A stretch of 21,304 bases of DNA. Origin: JADJPL01 sp041183125. Its GTDB lineage: Bacteria; Bacteroidota; Bacteroidia; Chitinophagales; Saprospiraceae. Below, piece by piece: positions 8,288 through 16,458 of this stretch (within the stretch, counting starts at the first letter, position 1; every line of letters begins with the position of its first letter). The notes beneath the pieces were generated by a model that worked only from the letters and a program-made list of their open reading frames with translations, did not search any database and was not told the origin of the DNA. The position numbers and the translations under genes are program-made. The stretch lies in NCBI GenBank assembly GCA_041183125.1, contig JBEGMH010000294.1:1-21304 (forward strand), written 5' to 3'.

Positions 8288-9214
8288 TCAGTGCATTTTA
8301 TCAAAATCTTCAATAATATTCAACAACAGGAGGATATCGTTCAGGTATCCCCTCACCAATTCAAAATGGACATTCGAGCGGAACAAGCGCGGCTCCAGTA
8401 TGTCGCGGTCTTCGTCCACGGCGATAAAAATTTCCCGGCCTATAAAAGATAGGTAAAAATCTTTACCTGTTGCCTGGCTATACCGGACAATCGCCTCCTG
8501 GGTAGGTTCAGACAAGATCCCCGCAACGTGTGTTGCTTTGGTCGCATAGGTCATAAACATCTCACGAAACGCCGGGTTAAGGATTTCCGCATCGGTATTT
8601 ACCCCTCCCTCGCGGGTGAACTCCCGGATGGCCCGGCTACAAAACTGGCGTTTCCGCCGCGGCCAGATCGCAACCCTCCCAATGGCTTCTTCTGAAAAGA
8701 CAGCATGGAGGAATACTCCCCGGAACACGCGGCTCATCCCTGCGCCCACCAAGGACATTTCCTCGACCCTCAGTTCGCTCAGTTCGAAGCCCATTTCCCC
8801 TACTTCCCCATGGATGCGGTCTTCCCCCCGATACACTTGGCCCTTGCTGAGAAACAAGCCGCTTTCCTCAAACACTTCCCTGGGGATATACCCGGCGCTC
8901 TCATAGTACAACTTGCCCACATTGGGAAGCTCCTCGATAAAAGCGAGGACCAAGTTCATGATCCTCGGCTTGAACGTTTGTATGAATTGCCGCACGCGGT
9001 ACAGTAGAAATGAGACATATAGGGTAATCGGAATGGAAAAGGCCACGAAAACCACAAATTCCCCGATGTAGAACTCAAAAGCCAATAAGGCCAGGAGCAA
9101 CAGTACCGATCCTGCCAGTAGGCGCAATAGGCGCAGGCGCAGGCGCTCCATGCGCACCAGTTCCGGATGGATGGTATGGTTGTAGTAAACCCTGAAGCGG
9201 TCTTGCTGGTTCAT
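8288..9214 (-). CDS. DUF3137-like membrane protein
   Basis: A 308-residue protein with two adjacent predicted membrane helices (about residues 28-48, LRLLAGSVLLLLALLAFEFY, and 51-73, EFVVFVAFSIPITLYVSFLL). A soluble domain of about 230 residues follows, containing Y-E-S-A-G-Y-I-P, FEESGLF, the hydrophilic DRIHGEVGEMGFELSELRVEE, FRGVFLHAVF and GREIFIAVDEDRDILEP. This layout and the FRGVF / F-E-L-S-E-L features fit DUF3137, a family of unknown function. The soluble domain probably faces the cytoplasm, though topology is inferred. The gene is upstream of, and closely spaced with, the TraB/GumN gene. No enzymatic motif is evident. Confidence 0.8.
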   Translation of the reverse strand: MNQQDRFRVYYNHTIHPELVRMERLRLRLLRLLAGSVLLLLALLAFEFYIGEFVVFVAFSIPITLYVSFLLYRVRQFIQTFKPRIMNLVLAFIEELPNVGKLYYESAGYIPREVFEESGLFLSKGQVYRGEDRIHGEVGEMGFELSELRVEEMSLVGAGMSRVFRGVFLHAVFSEEAIGRVAIWPRRKRQFCSRAIREFTREGGVNTDAEILNPAFREMFMTYATKATHVAGILSEPTQEAIVRYSQATGKDFYLSFIGREIFIAVDEDRDILEPRLFRSNVHFELVRGYLNDILLLLNIIEDFDKMH

Positions 9215-9218
9215 ACGG

Positions 9219-9226
9219 CAAAGATA
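9219..9226 (-). promoter_or_regulatory. Possible -7 element TATCTTTG before the DUF3137 gene
   Basis: Read on the minus strand, TATCTTTG fits TAnnTTTG and ends 4 bases before the ATG at 9214. Used as a -7 element it would give a leaderless or nearly leaderless transcript. There is no TTTG at a proper -33 distance, so this is tentative. Confidence 0.22.
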
Positions 9227-9288
9227 AGCCCCAAATTCGGAATCCGGAATGGGGTTCCTGCGGGGATACTGTCCCTTTCAGGCCCCAC

Positions 9289-10215
9289 TCATACGCGCAC
9301 CCTGCCCTGTAAACCGCCCGTATGTACGACGCACAGGCGGGTCCCCCGGGAAAAGCAGTCGCGCTGAATCATATCCCAAACGCCGAAGAAGAGCTTCCCG
9401 GTATAGACCTGGTCCAGTGAAATGCCGTGACGGGCTTCGAAAGCCTCTATGAACTGCATCAGTTCCGGCGTGTAGCGGGCATAGCCGCCAAAGTGGTAAT
9501 CGGTGGCCACGTCCCAGGAAGGATGGGCATCGCCGCCATCCGGCAGAAACGCAGCCACGTTCTTTTTCATAAACGCGCCCTTCAGCACACTGACTCCCAG
9601 CACCTGCCCTTCGCCTTGAAAGCCTTGTACCAGGCCGGCCAGGGTAGCGCCGGTGCCGCAGGGAGCACAGCAGATATCCGGCGCGCACTGCGCGGCCAGT
9701 TCCAGGGCGAGTTCCCGACAGCCCTGCAGGGCCAGGGCATTCGAGCCGCCTTCGGGAATCGCGTACGTCGTGTCCGGGTCGGATTGCGTCCATTCTACGA
9801 TGTCCAGCGCTGTTTTTTCCCGAAAAACACGTCGGTCCATAAAGTGCAGGGCCATGCCGCAACGGCGGGCAAACGCGAGCGTGGGGTTGAGCGGCAGGCA
9901 TTCTTCCCCCCGGATCACGCCGACGGTTTGGAAGCCGAACAGCGGCCCGGCAGCGGCACAAGCCGCGATATGGTTGGAAAAAGCCCCCCCGAAGGTACAT
10001 AAAGTCCGGAAGCCCTTTTCACGGGCAGCGAGGAGGTTGTACTTCATTTTCCGCCACTTGTTGCCACAAAACGCGTGATCTCCTGGCTCGACAGGCAAGG
10101 ACAGCAGGTCGTCGCGCTTGACGAATACACGGACGCCTTTTTCTGAGAGCATCGGTTCCCCTAATTCCGTTACCGGACTAGGCGGGTGGTTACACAGGCG
10201 TTCCCAGGCATCCAT
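9289..10215 (-). CDS. 1-aminocyclopropane-1-carboxylate deaminase/D-cysteine desulfhydrase family PLP enzyme
   Basis: A 308-residue fold-type II PLP enzyme. Relatives deaminate ACC to 2-oxobutyrate and ammonia, or split D-cysteine to pyruvate, H2S and ammonia. Visible: VFVKRDDLL, the cofactor lysine in FCGNKWRKMKYN, the phosphate-side GGAFSNHIAACAAAG, EGGSNALALQGC, the glycine-rich CGTGATLAGLV and the C-terminal HTGGLQG. The ATG at 10215 (MDAWERL) was chosen because it overlaps the upstream M16 stop as TGATG. The longer in-frame extension upstream lies inside the M16 gene and reads as low-complexity Pro/Arg-rich sequence. Overlap implies translational coupling. Which of the two reactions it performs cannot be decided from sequence alone; many bacterial members are D-cysteine desulfhydrases. 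Confidence 0.9.
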   Translation of the reverse strand: MDAWERLCNHPPSPVTELGEPMLSEKGVRVFVKRDDLLSLPVEPGDHAFCGNKWRKMKYNLLAAREKGFRTLCTFGGAFSNHIAACAAAGPLFGFQTVGVIRGEECLPLNPTLAFARRCGMALHFMDRRVFREKTALDIVEWTQSDPDTTYAIPEGGSNALALQGCRELALELAAQCAPDICCAPCGTGATLAGLVQGFQGEGQVLGVSVLKGAFMKKNVAAFLPDGGDAHPSWDVATDYHFGGYARYTPELMQFIEAFEARHGISLDQVYTGKLFFGVWDMIQRDCFSRGTRLCVVHTGGLQGRVRV

Positions 10216-13064
10216 CAATACCCAAAAACGGTCTCCAGGGAAAGCGGCGTCAGAGGTCCGAACGATTCCAGATAGGACAAGTCCACCGAGCGTTGGTCGC
10301 CTAACACGAGGAAGGTGTAGTGCCTGTTTTTCACATAGCGCTCCTGGAAGTCTAGCAAATCCTGAACAGAAGCATCCTGGATGCGCTCGTATAGGTCCCG
10401 GCGAAGGTCGCGGGGATGCCCGAGTTCCTTGTTGGCCCGCCAGGTCCAATAGATTTCGGAGGGTGCCATGCGTTCCGTTTCGATTTTTTTGAGGATAGCC
10501 AGCCGGGCCTGCTCGATTTGGCGTTCATCTACCGGCATGTTTTGGAGGATATCCAGCATGGCGGGGATGGCCTCGCGCAGTTTATCCGGCTGGGTACCCA
10601 CATACGCCTGCAGGTAGTGGGCAAGGTCCTGGCGGCGGGGCGAGCTGTAGAATGCATAGGTAGAATACGCCAGTGCCTTGGATTCGCGAATTTCCTGAAA
10701 CACGATAGAAGAAAGGCCGTAGCCGAAGTAGTCGTTGTAGAGGTCCCGCATCAGGTGTTCTTCCAGGTTGAAATACGGGGTCCCCTTGGAAACCAGGAGC
10801 ACATCGGCCTGCACGATGGGAAAATCCACAAACAAGACCCGGTTATTTTCCGTGTCTAACTCGGGAAAAGCCCGGAGCGGGGGGAGGGTGTTCTGGCTGC
10901 TGTGGCCATAGCGCTGCAGTGCTTGGACCACTTCAGAAGCCTTTTTCTGTCCGTAATAATGGATAGAGCGCGGCGAATCCGCTAGTTTGCGCACCCATTC
11001 CACGAGCGTTTCCGGGTTCAACCCTTTGAGTGCCTCTGCGCTCAGCCGGAATGTGAACGGCGACTGTGGGCCGTGCTTGGCGTAGTTCGCCATAGCCTGG
11101 CGTAGGATTACGCTGCGGTCGCTCTTGGCATTTTCGCGCTGGGTCAGGATATCGGAGACCAGGTTTTGCCAGACCTCTTCATCGGCGCGGACATTGGCCA
11201 GGATGTATTCGATGAGCTCCAGCCCCGCTTCGAAGGATTCTTCCAGTCCGGAGATGGACAAATAAGAACGCTCCTCTTTACACACCACGTCGAGCGACAA
11301 GCCGAGCCGGAAAAACCGGGTTTGCAGATCGGCGGGGCTGTAACGGCCGGCGCCCAGGTAGGGCAGGTACTGCAAAGCAAGCGCGAGGAGGGGGTCGCTG
11401 TTTTTGCCCGCGTCGAAAATATAGTCCATTCGGAACAGCGCATTCGAGGGGTTGTGCACATAATCCAGGAGGAGGCCGTCGGCCAGGGGTATTTTTTCTA
11501 TAGCGGAATCAAAATCTACGAAAACCGGTTCCAGTTGGCGGGTGGGGAGCTGGTAAAAATCGCGGGCAAACTCCGACATCGCTTCGCGCTGCAGTTCTAC
11601 GGGGGTGATGGGCGGTTTTTCCACTTTGATGACCCCGGTATCTTCGCCTTGTCGCTTGTATACAGCTACGAAGTTGTCTTCCCGGAAGTTGTGGCGGGCA
11701 AACGCTATGATTTGTTCTTTGCTGACCTGTTCCATCCAGCTCAGGCGGGCGGCCATGCGGGCCCAGTCTATCCCGAGGATGAACGCCGAAGCCATCATCT
11801 GGACGCGGGATTCGTTGGATTCTGCCGCTTTGATCTCGCCTAATTTAAAGTCTTTGACGACGGCCTCCACTAGCCAGTCGGGGAAGTCCCCGTCCCGGAG
11901 CCGTTGCAGGGTTTGGAGGAGCAGGGCTTCCACTTCTTCCAAGGTTTGGCCTTCGCGCGGTTTGGCATAGAGGCCGAACACGGAATAGTCCTCATGTACC
12001 CACATCCAGGCTTCCGACTCCAGTACCAGTTGCCGCTGGTTGAGGTCGAGGTCGAGCAGGCCGGCTTGCTGGTTATAAAGGAGGTGCTGGGCTAATATCC
12101 CCAGGAAAGGGTCATGGCTCTGGCTGTTGCCTAATCGCCAGCCCATCATGAGGTAGGGGGCTTCTTTTCCCACCACCTCACGCCGTATCGGCTCCAGGAT
12201 CGGGGGTTGCTCCTCGAACCCGAACGGCGGTACGGGCTTGGCCTCGAAGCTGCCGAAGTACGTTTCCGCCCACGCCACTACCTCCTCGGGATCAAAATCG
12301 CCCGACAGGATGAGGGCCATGTTGCCGGGTACGTAATACGCTTCAAAAAAACGCTGGATATTGACCATAGACGGGTTGCGCAGGTGCTCGGGCCGCCCCA
12401 TCGTCGTCTGTGTGCCGTAGGGGTGGCTGGGGAACAGGGCTTCGGACAGGGCACTGTTCACCTTCCTGAAATCGCGGTCCTGGTTGATATTGAACTCCTC
12501 GTACACCGTTTCGAGCTCGGTGTGGAACAAGCGCAGCGCCATCATGCGAAAGCGTTCTGATTCCAGTCGCATCCAGCGTTCGATTTCGTTGGAGGGAATA
12601 TCGTTGATGTACACCGTCTGCTCGACCCAGGTATAGGCATTGGTAGCTTTAGCACCGATGGCCCCGGCCAACTTGTCGTATTCGCTGGGCGCTACCAGTC
12701 GGGCGGCCTCGAAGGAAAGGCGGTCTATCTCCGCGTAAATGCGCTGGCGTTCAGCCTCGTCTTTGGCGTGGCGGTGTGCTTCATAGCATTGGGCGATTTT
12801 CTCGAGCAGGATTTTCTCCTGCTCCCAGTCTACCGCCCCGATGCGGCTGGTCCCTTTGAACAACATGTGCTCCATGTAGTGCGCCAGGCCGGTCGTATCA
12901 GCGGGGTCTTGCTTGGAGCCGGCGCGCACGACGATGTGCGTATATACGCGCGGTTCTTTTTTGTTCACGCTCAAAAAGAGGCGGAACCCGTTGGACAGCG
13001 TGTATATCTGCGCCTGCAGGGGGTCGCCGGGGATACTGACGCAAGGTGGTGCGGTGGAGATCAT
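10215..13064 (-). CDS. M16 family zinc metallopeptidase (insulinase/pitrilysin type)
   Basis: A 949-residue M16 peptidase with the two-half clamshell layout. The N-terminal active half carries the inverted zinc motif HYMEH (H62, E65, H66), and the downstream acidic segment ELETVYEE (183-190) is where the third zinc-binding glutamate sits. The gap between them includes a charged helical insertion (about residues 79-131, YEAHRHAKDEAERQRIYAEI) found in long M16 members. Also visible: GAKATNAYTWVEQTVYINDIP, YVPGNMALILSGDFDPEEV and, in the second half, VFQEIRESKALAYSTYAFY. There is no signal peptide, so it is probably cytoplasmic. It is the first gene of a coupled pair with the PLP enzyme; a TATATTTG word lies 48 bases upstream of the ATG. 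Substrates are unknown. Confidence 0.94.
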   Translation of the reverse strand: MISTAPPCVSIPGDPLQAQIYTLSNGFRLFLSVNKKEPRVYTHIVVRAGSKQDPADTTGLAHYMEHMLFKGTSRIGAVDWEQEKILLEKIAQCYEAHRHAKDEAERQRIYAEIDRLSFEAARLVAPSEYDKLAGAIGAKATNAYTWVEQTVYINDIPSNEIERWMRLESERFRMMALRLFHTELETVYEEFNINQDRDFRKVNSALSEALFPSHPYGTQTTMGRPEHLRNPSMVNIQRFFEAYYVPGNMALILSGDFDPEEVVAWAETYFGSFEAKPVPPFGFEEQPPILEPIRREVVGKEAPYLMMGWRLGNSQSHDPFLGILAQHLLYNQQAGLLDLDLNQRQLVLESEAWMWVHEDYSVFGLYAKPREGQTLEEVEALLLQTLQRLRDGDFPDWLVEAVVKDFKLGEIKAAESNESRVQMMASAFILGIDWARMAARLSWMEQVSKEQIIAFARHNFREDNFVAVYKRQGEDTGVIKVEKPPITPVELQREAMSEFARDFYQLPTRQLEPVFVDFDSAIEKIPLADGLLLDYVHNPSNALFRMDYIFDAGKNSDPLLALALQYLPYLGAGRYSPADLQTRFFRLGLSLDVVCKEERSYLSISGLEESFEAGLELIEYILANVRADEEVWQNLVSDILTQRENAKSDRSVILRQAMANYAKHGPQSPFTFRLSAEALKGLNPETLVEWVRKLADSPRSIHYYGQKKASEVVQALQRYGHSSQNTLPPLRAFPELDTENNRVLFVDFPIVQADVLLVSKGTPYFNLEEHLMRDLYNDYFGYGLSSIVFQEIRESKALAYSTYAFYSSPRRQDLAHYLQAYVGTQPDKLREAIPAMLDILQNMPVDERQIEQARLAILKKIETERMAPSEIYWTWRANKELGHPRDLRRDLYERIQDASVQDLLDFQERYVKNRHYTFLVLGDQRSVDLSYLESFGPLTPLSLETVFGY

Positions 13065-13111
13065 CGGTGGAGATTTAAAGTTGGAACCGGGGTCAGGTCA
13101 TGGGAAATATA

Positions 13112-13119
13112 CAAATATA
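13112..13119 (-). promoter_or_regulatory. Candidate M16 gene promoter, -7 element TATATTTG
   Basis: On the minus strand the word TATATTTG matches the Bacteroidota -7 consensus TAnnTTTG. Transcription would start about 40 bases before the ATG at 13064. The -33 position has no good TTTG. The site is in the 180-base divergent spacer between the M16 and M14 genes, which otherwise shows no clear feature. Confidence 0.38.
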
Positions 13120-13244
13120 CGGGTGTTGAAGTTGACCGTATTTTTTTCAGAAGCTGTTTTTCCCATTCTTATGTCTCTCTTAGTCCCTGTCTTTTGGTAC
13201 TGTGAAAAACTTTTTTTAGCATTACTGCAAAAATAGATTCCGCC

Positions 13245-14759
13245 ATGCAGCAGTTTTTCAGCTCCCTTGTGTTCACCTTTGGCCCCTTCCTCTTTTTGAT
13301 GGGCATGACCTTGTATTCCTGTGCGCAGGCACCCGGCCTGCCCCCTCTTTCTACTTTTGCCGACCCCTTGTATAAAAACCACGGGACATACCGGGAAAAA
13401 AGCATCCAAAGCCGCCGGTTCAAACATTCCGACCTGGAGCCGATGTTGAAGGCTTTACCGGCTCCTTTTCAGGTGAAGGCCGTGGGGAAATCCATGGAAG
13501 GACGCCCTATCTACCACGTCAAAATCGGTTCCGGACCGGTACAGGTGCTCCTCTGGTCGCAGATGCATGGCGACGAGTCCACGGCCACTATGGCCCTGCT
13601 CGACCTATTTAACTTCATGCAGCGCAACGACGAGTTGAACCCGCTCCGCGAATTGCTGCAAAAAGAGCTCACCCTCCACTTCCTCCCCATGCTGAACCCC
13701 GATGGTGCCGAGCGCTTCACCCGGCGCAACCTCCTGGAAATTGACATCAACCGCGACGCCGACCGCCTCGTGACGCCGGAGGGCCGCCTGCTCAAGTATA
13801 TGCGCGACAGCCTCAAGGCCGACTGGGGCTTCAACCTCCACGACCAGAACCGCTACTATTCGGCGGGGCTAAACCCACACACCGCTTCCATCTCCTTTTT
13901 GGCACCTGCCTATAATGTGGAAAAAGAAATCAACGAGGTGCGCGGCAACGCCATGCGCCTGATCGGCTTTATGAACCGCACCCTGCAGGAGTTCATCCCC
14001 GGCAAAGTGGCGCGCTACGACGATACGTTCGAGCCCCGCGCCTTTGGCGACAATATCCAGAAGTGGGGCACCAGCACCATCCTCATCGAATCCGGCGGCC
14101 TGGAAGGGGACCCCGAAAAACAGGAGCTGCGCCGCCTGAACTTCGTCTCTATCCTCACCGCTTTGGAAACCATCGCCAACCAGAGCTTCGCAGAGTACGA
14201 CTTCTCCTGGTACGAAGCGCTGCCCTTCAACGAAAGCAACGGCTTCCACGACCTGATCCTGCGGGAGGTCGAGATACAGCGAAACGGTGGCTGGCACAAG
14301 GTAGACCTCGCTTTCCGCCGCGAAGAGGTCAACACCAACAACGCCCGTTCCTTCTACTACCGCAGCTCCCTCGTGGACCTGGGCGACATGTCGGTGCACC
14401 ACGCCTACGACGACTACCCGCTCGCCGGCTATCGGGTGGTGCCGGGAAAAGCCTATTCCAGCGTACTGCCCAACGTACAGGAATTGGGCAAACTGGACAT
14501 CCACAGCCTCCTGCGCCAAGGGATAACCGATATCCCCGTCAGTTCCTTTGAGCTGGGCCCCGACCTCAGCACGCTGCCCGTGCGCGTCGTCAAGCCCGGC
14601 AACAACGGCAATGCCATCCGCTTGGGGCAAAACCCTTCCCTGCTGCTGCAAAAGAACGGGGAAACCCACTATGTGGTCGTCAATGGCTCCATTTTCGACC
14701 TTCGCAAAGGCCCGGAAGAAATCAAAGCACACATAGGGAAAGTGGTGCGGGGGAATTGA
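13245..14759 (+). CDS. Exported M14 family zinc carboxypeptidase, probable lipoprotein
   Basis: A 504-residue extracytoplasmic metallopeptidase. The N-terminus (MQQFFSSLVFTFGPFLFLMG then MTLYSC) is a signal sequence ending in a lipobox-like LYSC (C26), so a lipid anchor is likely but not certain. The catalytic domain shows the M14 ligands: MHGDE (H108, E111) and NLHDQ (H199). Other M14 landmarks are NPDG..RFTRRN, DINRD (the substrate-carboxylate region) and TILIESGG, whose E282 is the likely general base. A C-terminal region of about 200 residues with beta-rich sequence follows and is not assigned. M14 enzymes release C-terminal residues or act on peptidoglycan peptides; the substrate here is unknown. 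The gene is divergent from the M16 peptidase, followed after 51 bases by the AT-rich module, and itself clearly GC-rich. Confidence 0.92.
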   Translation: MQQFFSSLVFTFGPFLFLMGMTLYSCAQAPGLPPLSTFADPLYKNHGTYREKSIQSRRFKHSDLEPMLKALPAPFQVKAVGKSMEGRPIYHVKIGSGPVQVLLWSQMHGDESTATMALLDLFNFMQRNDELNPLRELLQKELTLHFLPMLNPDGAERFTRRNLLEIDINRDADRLVTPEGRLLKYMRDSLKADWGFNLHDQNRYYSAGLNPHTASISFLAPAYNVEKEINEVRGNAMRLIGFMNRTLQEFIPGKVARYDDTFEPRAFGDNIQKWGTSTILIESGGLEGDPEKQELRRLNFVSILTALETIANQSFAEYDFSWYEALPFNESNGFHDLILREVEIQRNGGWHKVDLAFRREEVNTNNARSFYYRSSLVDLGDMSVHHAYDDYPLAGYRVVPGKAYSSVLPNVQELGKLDIHSLLRQGITDIPVSSFELGPDLSTLPVRVVKPGNNGNAIRLGQNPSLLLQKNGETHYVVVNGSIFDLRKGPEEIKAHIGKVVRGN

Positions 14760-14810
14760 GGCATCAATAGGCGTGATATTTTCGGGACAGGCAACTATTT
14801 GACCGGCTCG

Positions 14811-14851
14811 TTTGTTTACATTTCATATTTATTTTGTTTTTTGTAAACAAA
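14811..14851. promoter_or_regulatory. Inverted repeat TTTGTTTACA-N21-TGTAAACAAA, likely operator
   Basis: The 10-base arms at 14811-14820 and 14842-14851 are perfect complements, separated by 21 AT-rich bases. Arm centres are 31 bp apart, about three helical turns, so two dimers could bind the same face of the helix. The repeat ends 11 bases before the ATG of the XRE-ImmA/IrrE gene. An autoregulatory operator of that protein is the simplest reading. A promoter probably overlaps it (TTTG in the left arm, TATTTTG at 14830-14836), but spacing is not canonical. Confidence 0.6.
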
Positions 14852-14862
14852 ATCAGATAGGT

Positions 14863-15921
14863 ATGAAGGAGCAAATAGGGAGTAGGATTAGGTCTGCACG
14901 AATCCTGGCAGGATTCTCCCTGCGTGAACTATCGGATTGTCTTGGTGGCATGGTGAGCCATAGTGCAATCAGTAAGTACGAGAAAGGGCAAATGATGCCG
15001 GATAGCAAAGTTTTAATTGCTTTATCAAAAATTTTAAACGTCAAAACGGATTATTTCTTCAGTCCGCAAACGGTTGAAATCAGCAACATAGAGTTCCGAA
15101 AAAAGCGCAGCCTTACGGTAAAAAGAACCGATTCCATCAAAGAAAATATCAAGGACAATATTCAGCGATATATAGAGCTTGAAGCTTTCTTGAACCTAAA
15201 AAATTCTTTCCGTAATCCCATTCAAGGTATAGCCATCAAACAAGCAGATGATATTGAAGGAGCCGTGGAAGAACTTTTGGTCCATTGGTCCTTAGGCACC
15301 AATGCACTACCCAATATCATTGAAATGCTTGAGGATAAGGATATCAAAGTGGTAGAAGTAGATGCCGATGAAAAATTTGACGGGCTATCGGGATGGGCCA
15401 ATCAAAAAATACCGGTAATCGTCATAAATAAAAGATTTACGGTTGAGCGCAAACGTTTTACTGCGCTACACGAACTGGGACATTTGTTACTCAGCATAGA
15501 CCATGAACTTTATAGCCACAGCGAAATAGAAAAATTCTGTCATCGCTTCGCAGGGGCCATGCTGTTGCCGAAACAAACCTTGTTTAATGAGTTAGGACAA
15601 AGAAGAAATTCCATCACCTTAAACGAACTCGTTAACATTAAAGAATCTTACGGTGTTTCCCTGCAAGCTATAATGGCAAGGGCAAAAGACTTGGGTATTA
15701 TAACCAGCGACCAATATGTTCGCTTCAGAATGTGGGTAAACTCAAGTGAAATCCACAAAAAAGAAATCGGTTTTGGTGAATACAAAGGGGTTGAGCATTC
15801 GTCGCGCTTCAAGCAATTGCTTTACAGGGCAGCGGCCGAAGAGATAATATCCATGAGCAAAGCGGCTAGTTTATCCAATGTTAGCCTGGCACAGTTCCGT
15901 GACGAGTATATAGCGATATGA
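14863..15921 (+). CDS. XRE helix-turn-helix / ImmA-IrrE (M78) metallopeptidase fusion
   Basis: A 352-residue two-domain protein. An N-terminal XRE-type helix-turn-helix spans about residues 5-62 (IGSRIRSARILAGFSLRELS, SHSAISKYEKG, LIALSKILNV). A helical linker leads to an ImmA/IrrE zinc-peptidase domain with ALHELGHLL (H203, E204, H207) and the family's EIEKFCHRFAGAMLLP, in which E223 is the probable third ligand. The start at 14863 (MKEQIGS) puts the DNA-binding domain at the N-terminus; the upstream in-frame extension (MFTFHIYFVF) lies in the operator region. Related fusions repress their own operon and cleave a repressor or partner protein under stress. The gene overlaps the PIN-like gene by ATGA, forming a two-gene unit. 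Base composition is strongly AT-rich compared with flanking genes, suggesting recent transfer. Confidence 0.93.
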   Translation: MKEQIGSRIRSARILAGFSLRELSDCLGGMVSHSAISKYEKGQMMPDSKVLIALSKILNVKTDYFFSPQTVEISNIEFRKKRSLTVKRTDSIKENIKDNIQRYIELEAFLNLKNSFRNPIQGIAIKQADDIEGAVEELLVHWSLGTNALPNIIEMLEDKDIKVVEVDADEKFDGLSGWANQKIPVIVINKRFTVERKRFTALHELGHLLLSIDHELYSHSEIEKFCHRFAGAMLLPKQTLFNELGQRRNSITLNELVNIKESYGVSLQAIMARAKDLGIITSDQYVRFRMWVNSSEIHKKEIGFGEYKGVEHSSRFKQLLYRAAAEEIISMSKAASLSNVSLAQFRDEYIAI

Positions 15922-16430
15922 TTGCATTAGTAAATGATGCCAACATACTTATTGACTTGATAAAGCTCGAATTATTGGAGCCTTTTTTTAGTATGCCTTT
16001 GGCGTTTCATTCTACTGATCTAATCATTGAAAATGAATTACATGATGCTCAAAAAGCACAATTAAAACCCTATATTGAAAAGGGCAATTTTACCATTCAA
16101 GAATTGGATGCAAGGGATGTCATGCGTGTACTGGAAATGCGGTTAGAAAAGCCTCAATTGTCCGACAAAGATTGTTCCGCCTTGTATTGTGCGGAAAAAC
16201 TGAATGCTTTATTGATTACCTCAGATAAAGCGTTGCGAAATTTTGCCAGGGAAAGGAATGTAGATGTTCATGGGCATTTATGGGTGTTCGACGCTTTATT
16301 GCAGTACGATTGTATAACACACGGGACTGCTATTGATAAGTTAAATGAACTCAATAATATAAACATAAAACTAAGCTTACCCAAAAAGGAGTGTGAAGCG
16401 AGAATAGACTACTGGAAGAAGCAGGTATAA
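15918..16430 (+). CDS. PIN-like domain protein, partner of XRE-ImmA/IrrE
   Basis: A 170-residue protein that starts like a PIN ribonuclease: LVNDANILIDLIK with D7, then LIIENELHD (E38/E40), LSDKDCSALYCAEKLNALLITSDKALRNFA (D83/D85 and D103). Four acidic positions in this order fit the PIN metal-binding site, so a metal-dependent RNase (toxin-like) activity is likely but inferred. The first motif has N-D-A-N instead of the usual D-T-N, so activity should not be taken for granted. The C-terminal 50 residues (DALLQYDCITHGTAIDKLNE and on) may be the partner-binding part. The ATG overlaps the stop of the upstream gene (ATGA), so translation is probably coupled. AT-rich like its partner. The stop lies 28 bases before palindrome C. 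Confidence 0.82.
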   Translation: MIALVNDANILIDLIKLELLEPFFSMPLAFHSTDLIIENELHDAQKAQLKPYIEKGNFTIQELDARDVMRVLEMRLEKPQLSDKDCSALYCAEKLNALLITSDKALRNFARERNVDVHGHLWVFDALLQYDCITHGTAIDKLNELNNINIKLSLPKKECEARIDYWKKQV

Positions 16431-16458
16431 CCGTGGGCTTTTTTTATCGTCTTATATC

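Noticed and set aside
10216..10449. N-terminal extension of the PLP enzyme
   Set aside because: It lies entirely within the M16 gene, reads as Pro/Arg-rich sequence, and the TGATG-coupled ATG at 10215 gives the normal start for the family.
13169..13427. Short minus-strand frames over the start of the M14 gene
   Set aside because: They overlap the signal peptide region of a well-supported gene, have no recognisable features and would run into the promoter spacer of the M16 gene.
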